Source of the DNA: Anaerolineaceae bacterium
GTDB lineage: Bacteria; Chloroflexota; Anaerolineae; JAAYZQ01
Assembly (NCBI GenBank): GCA_012514775.1
Contig: JAAYZQ010000104.1
Location: 1 to 6,337, forward strand
Length of the DNA: 6,337 bases
Direction of reading: 5' to 3'
The position numbers were made by a program, and so were the translations under genes. The notes under the pieces were generated by a model. It saw nothing but the letters and a program-made list of their open reading frames with translations, was not told the origin of the DNA and did no database searches. Positions 6,057 to 6,337 of this stretch are shown one piece after another (the first letter of the stretch is position 1; every line of letters begins with the position of its first letter).

Positions 6057-6127
6057 CTGGGATCGCCGAGCGGCCGGCTCGACGTTTTCTCCGCGTGCAG
6101 CCTGCCGACCAGCGCCGGCGATCCCAG
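6057..6127. repeat. Perfect 12-bp inverted repeat with 47-bp centre
   Basis: CTGGGATCGCCG (6057-6068) and CGGCGATCCCAG (6116-6127) are exact reverse complements. The arms are long enough to be unlikely by chance at this spacing. The 71-bp unit could be a small palindromic (REP/MITE-like) element, a long stem-loop after the upstream gene, or a paired operator. No target-site duplication is evident. Confidence 0.5.
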
Positions 6128-6261
6128 AGACAGTCAAGAGCGACCGCAAACCGGATTCTAAGTGGCCAGCGGGTGGCCTTCGCATAGTCATAGCCCATGA
6201 ACGGGAGCGCTGACCGCATGTCCCTTGAAAGGTAAAATAGGCTATGCGAATTCTCTGCCAC

Positions 6262-6337
6262 TCAGTCTTCTGCCGGTGGATTCTCGCCGTCGCTCCGAGT
6301 ATCCTCGCGAAAAACCTCCCGGTGGGCGCGCCGGTAA
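6262..6337 (-). CDS. Possible C-terminal end of an upstream gene, cut by the right edge
   Basis: A minus-strand frame entering from the right edge reads YRRAHREVFREDTRSDGENPPAED and stops at TGA (6262-6264). The peptide is hydrophilic and charged, ending in an acidic tail like many natural C-termini. Sixteen of 24 codons end in G or C, in keeping with the neighbouring genes. The gene direction also matches the rest of the window. Only 24 codons are visible, and other frames here are open too, including a plus-strand one from ATG 6244. This is the most protein-like choice rather than a proven gene. No function can be assigned. Confidence 0.4.
   Translation of the reverse strand, partial: YRRAHREVFREDTRSDGENPPAED

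Larger units (their letters stand above)
5969..6250. repeat. Short repeat GCCTTCGCATAG: two direct copies and one inverted
   Basis: GCCTTCGCATAG occurs at 5969-5980 and again at 6176-6187. A reverse-complement copy CTATGCGAA (6242-6250) extends to 11 bases (6240-6250) against the first copy. The second and third copies face each other 54 nt apart. They may be a protein-binding site family or remnants of a small repetitive element. All three lie within about 280 nt of non-coding DNA, more clustering than random sequence would usually give. Confidence 0.45.
5930..6261. other. Gene-poor interval with short repeats, no convincing CDS
   Basis: This 332-nt stretch has open frames on both strands but none with a Shine-Dalgarno, a recognisable family or a consistent reading. 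On the minus strand, one frame ends with a hydrophobic LELFLNPLVLLGALAMRRLL-like segment and stops inside the operon promoter (5904-5906). This could be the decayed end of a gene. The interval also holds the 12-base direct repeat, the 12-bp inverted repeat and the small dyad listed separately. A weak plus-strand promoter-like pair, CTGACC-17-TAAAAT, lies at 6210-6238. Confidence 0.4.

Noticed and set aside
6244..6337. Plus-strand frame from ATG 6244 running off the right edge
   Set aside because: The only Shine-Dalgarno-like AAAGG is 11 nt away, and the Cys/Trp-containing peptide is not convincing. The minus-strand tail in the same region looks more like protein.

Overview
The window reads like a piece of a high-GC bacterial chromosome, most likely Chloroflexota (Anaerolineae-type). 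This rests mainly on the binding-protein lipoprotein, whose mature N-terminus has the Thr/Val/Lys-rich 'VVKETVVVQVT' linker typical of that phylum's solute-binding proteins. It is an inference from protein style, not a taxonomic proof. All convincing genes lie on the minus strand, so the window is best read from right to left.

Right to left: (1) the edge (6262-6337) may hold the last 24 codons of an upstream gene. (2) A gene-poor stretch (about 5930-6261) has short direct and inverted repeats but no convincing CDS. (3) A near-consensus sigma70-type promoter (TTGACA-17-TAGAAT with an extended -10 TG, 5901-5929) would start a transcript about 410 nt before the first gene, giving an unusually long 5' leader with several possible hairpins. 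(4) A complete four-gene ABC importer operon follows: substrate-binding lipoprotein (4255-5484), first permease (3357-4262, GTG start overlapping the previous stop by 8 nt), second permease (2523-3353, 3 nt after the previous stop) and ATPase (1396-2469). (5) A 130-nt gap carries a perfect 12-bp hairpin and a candidate promoter. (6) A low-specificity L-threonine aldolase (ltaE-like, 219-1265) follows. (7) A second well-formed promoter (116-144), a strong Shine-Dalgarno and a GTG start open a further gene that runs off the left edge after 18 codons. This gene is too short for ordinary ORF callers.

The transporter is of the PotABCD / FbpABC / YnjBCD kind: a binding protein captures a small solute outside the membrane, two EAA-loop permeases form the channel, and a TOBE-domain ATPase drives import. 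The substrate cannot be read from sequence; polyamine, thiamine-like compound, Fe(III), aminophosphonate or sugar remain possible. The threonine aldolase (L-threonine or L-allo-threonine to glycine plus acetaldehyde) is separated from the operon by a terminator-like hairpin and a promoter of its own, so functional linkage is uncertain.

No tRNA, rRNA, CRISPR array, insertion sequence or integrase was seen. The most interesting unexplained element is the long structured leader of the ABC operon. No known riboswitch class was recognised in it by eye.
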